A stretch of DNA of 13,067 nucleotides, taken from positions 1 through 13,067 of the forward strand of contig JAFAAX010000067.1 in NCBI GenBank assembly GCA_023426345.1, in the 5' to 3' direction. The stretch comes from Actinomycetes bacterium. GTDB taxonomy: Bacteria; Actinomycetota; Actinomycetes; Actinomycetales; Actinomycetaceae. Under the pieces are notes generated by a model. That model was not told the origin of the DNA, did not search any database, and saw only the letters and a list, made by a program, of their open reading frames with translations. How positions within the stretch are numbered: the stretch's first letter is position 1; each line of letters opens with the position of its first letter. The translations under genes and the position numbers were made by a program. Below are positions 12,424-13,067 of this stretch, one piece after another.

Positions 12424-13067
12424 GACCCGATCGGCGTCCCGACTCGGGCGACCGTCCCGACCCGGGCGACCCGGCCGGCTCAGGCGACCGGGCCCACGCG
12501 GAGGCCCCATCCGGATCACGCCGTCCCGCGCGCCCGGGGCCGCCCTCGTCGAAGGCCCGCCGCGCCGCCCTGCGCCGCGCCCGCCGGGTCATTCGGGGCG
12601 GGGGCGGAGGATCGACGCCCCAGGACGTCCTGTACCGCATCTACGTGACGGTGCTCCTGCTCGTCATGCTGGCAGGCCCCCTCATCGCGGGCATCGCCGG
12701 ACAGGTGCGGAGCACCGTCGAGCAGGCCGGCGCGGAGGACCTGGCGTGGACGATCCGCGCCGCGCTCGGCCTGATCCTCGCGCTCGGCGGCCTGGCGCCG
12801 GCCTGGTTGGGGCCCGTCATCGCCTCGCCGACCGAACTCCACTACCTCATCGACGGCCCCTTCGGCGTGCGCTCGGTGGTCCAGGCGCGGACCTGGGGGA
12901 TCCTGGCCGGTCTGATCGCCGTCTCCCTGGTGCCCGCCGCCCTGCTGATCTGGGGCGGCGGTCTGGCCGGGGCGGCGGCATGGGTCTGCGCGGTGTGGTC
13001 GGCGGCCGCGGCCCTGCTGCTCGGCGCGGGGCTGCTCGCCACTCAGACGCGGCGTGCCGTCCCCTTG
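12420..13067 (+). CDS. Multi-pass membrane partner of the ABC ATPase (DUF6297-like), 3' partial
   Basis: The frame is open from GTG at 12420 to the window end, 216 residues, so the gene is truncated on the right. The start is chosen because it overlaps the ATPase stop by four bases (GTGA). The first 70 or so residues are hydrophilic: an Arg-Pro-Asp-Gly repeat tail, then an Arg-rich stretch and a Gly run. Hydrophobic segments follow at about 82-97, 121-136, 161-182 and 185-205, separated by short polar loops. This fits the membrane component of an ABC system, and the arrangement (ATPase then membrane protein) matches actinobacterial DUF6297 pairs. The DUF assignment is from memory and only moderately sure; the existence of the gene and its membrane nature are well supported. 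Confidence 0.7.
   Translation, partial: MRPDRRPDSGDRPDPGDPAGSGDRAHAEAPSGSRRPARPGPPSSKARRAALRRARRVIRGGGGGSTPQDVLYRIYVTVLLLVMLAGPLIAGIAGQVRSTVEQAGAEDLAWTIRAALGLILALGGLAPAWLGPVIASPTELHYLIDGPFGVRSVVQARTWGILAGLIAVSLVPAALLIWGGGLAGAAAWVCAVWSAAAALLLGAGLLATQTRRAVPL
12435..12488 (+). repeat. 18-bp tandem repeat in the membrane-protein N-terminus
   Basis: CGTCCCGACTCGGGCGAC and CGTCCCGACCCGGGCGAC (12435-12470) differ at one base. A third, degenerate unit (12471-12488) ends in the same GGCGAC. They encode R-P-D-x-G-D, R-P-D-P-G-D and P-A-G-S-G-D. The copy number may vary between strains by slippage. Confidence 0.75.

Overview
The window is high-GC DNA from an actinobacterium, most likely a member of the Actinomycetaceae (Actinomyces, Schaalia and relatives). 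The reasons are the strong GC bias at third codon positions, a surface protein with the actinobacterial anchored-repeat (TIGR03769-type) domain, a probable DUF6297-type membrane protein beside an ABC ATPase, and TANNNT-like -10 elements. The taxonomy rests on family knowledge and codon style, not on a database search.

Layout. (1) 1-2697: 3' part of a large secreted, membrane-anchored surface protein with two complete TIGR03769-type domains, a long glycine-rich linker and a C-terminal transmembrane anchor. (2) 2797-3909, minus strand: a quinone-oxidoreductase-like enzyme, convergent with the first gene. (3) 3970-4294: two tRNA-Ser genes (UGA, then GCU anticodon), followed by a clear intrinsic terminator at 4305-4337. 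(4) 4338-4774: a visibly AT-richer non-coding stretch that holds the best promoter in the window and several palindromes. (5) 4775-11581: a six-gene plus-strand hexuronate locus in the order uxuA, MFS transporter, IclR regulator, KDPG aldolase, KDG kinase, uxaA. (6) 11773-13067: an ABC ATPase translationally coupled to a membrane protein that runs off the window.

How the locus works. UxuA dehydrates D-mannonate and UxaA dehydrates D-altronate. Both give 2-keto-3-deoxygluconate (KDG). The PfkB kinase phosphorylates KDG to KDPG, and the aldolase splits KDPG to pyruvate and glyceraldehyde 3-phosphate. The MFS protein, of the hexuronate/aldonate (ACS) type, would bring in the substrate. The IclR protein, encoded mid-cluster, is the obvious local regulator. 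Both hexuronate branches therefore converge here, but the isomerase (UxaC) and the two reductases (UxuB, UxaB) are absent. Either they lie elsewhere in the genome or the imported substrate is already an aldonate.

I did not find a wholly new system. The points most worth a second look are the palindrome arrangement around the uxuA promoter, the missing upper pathway steps, the altered active-site-region motif in the aldolase, the ABC ATPase without an obvious Q-loop glutamine together with its partner's repeat-encoded tail, and the position of the locus directly behind a tRNA-Ser pair.
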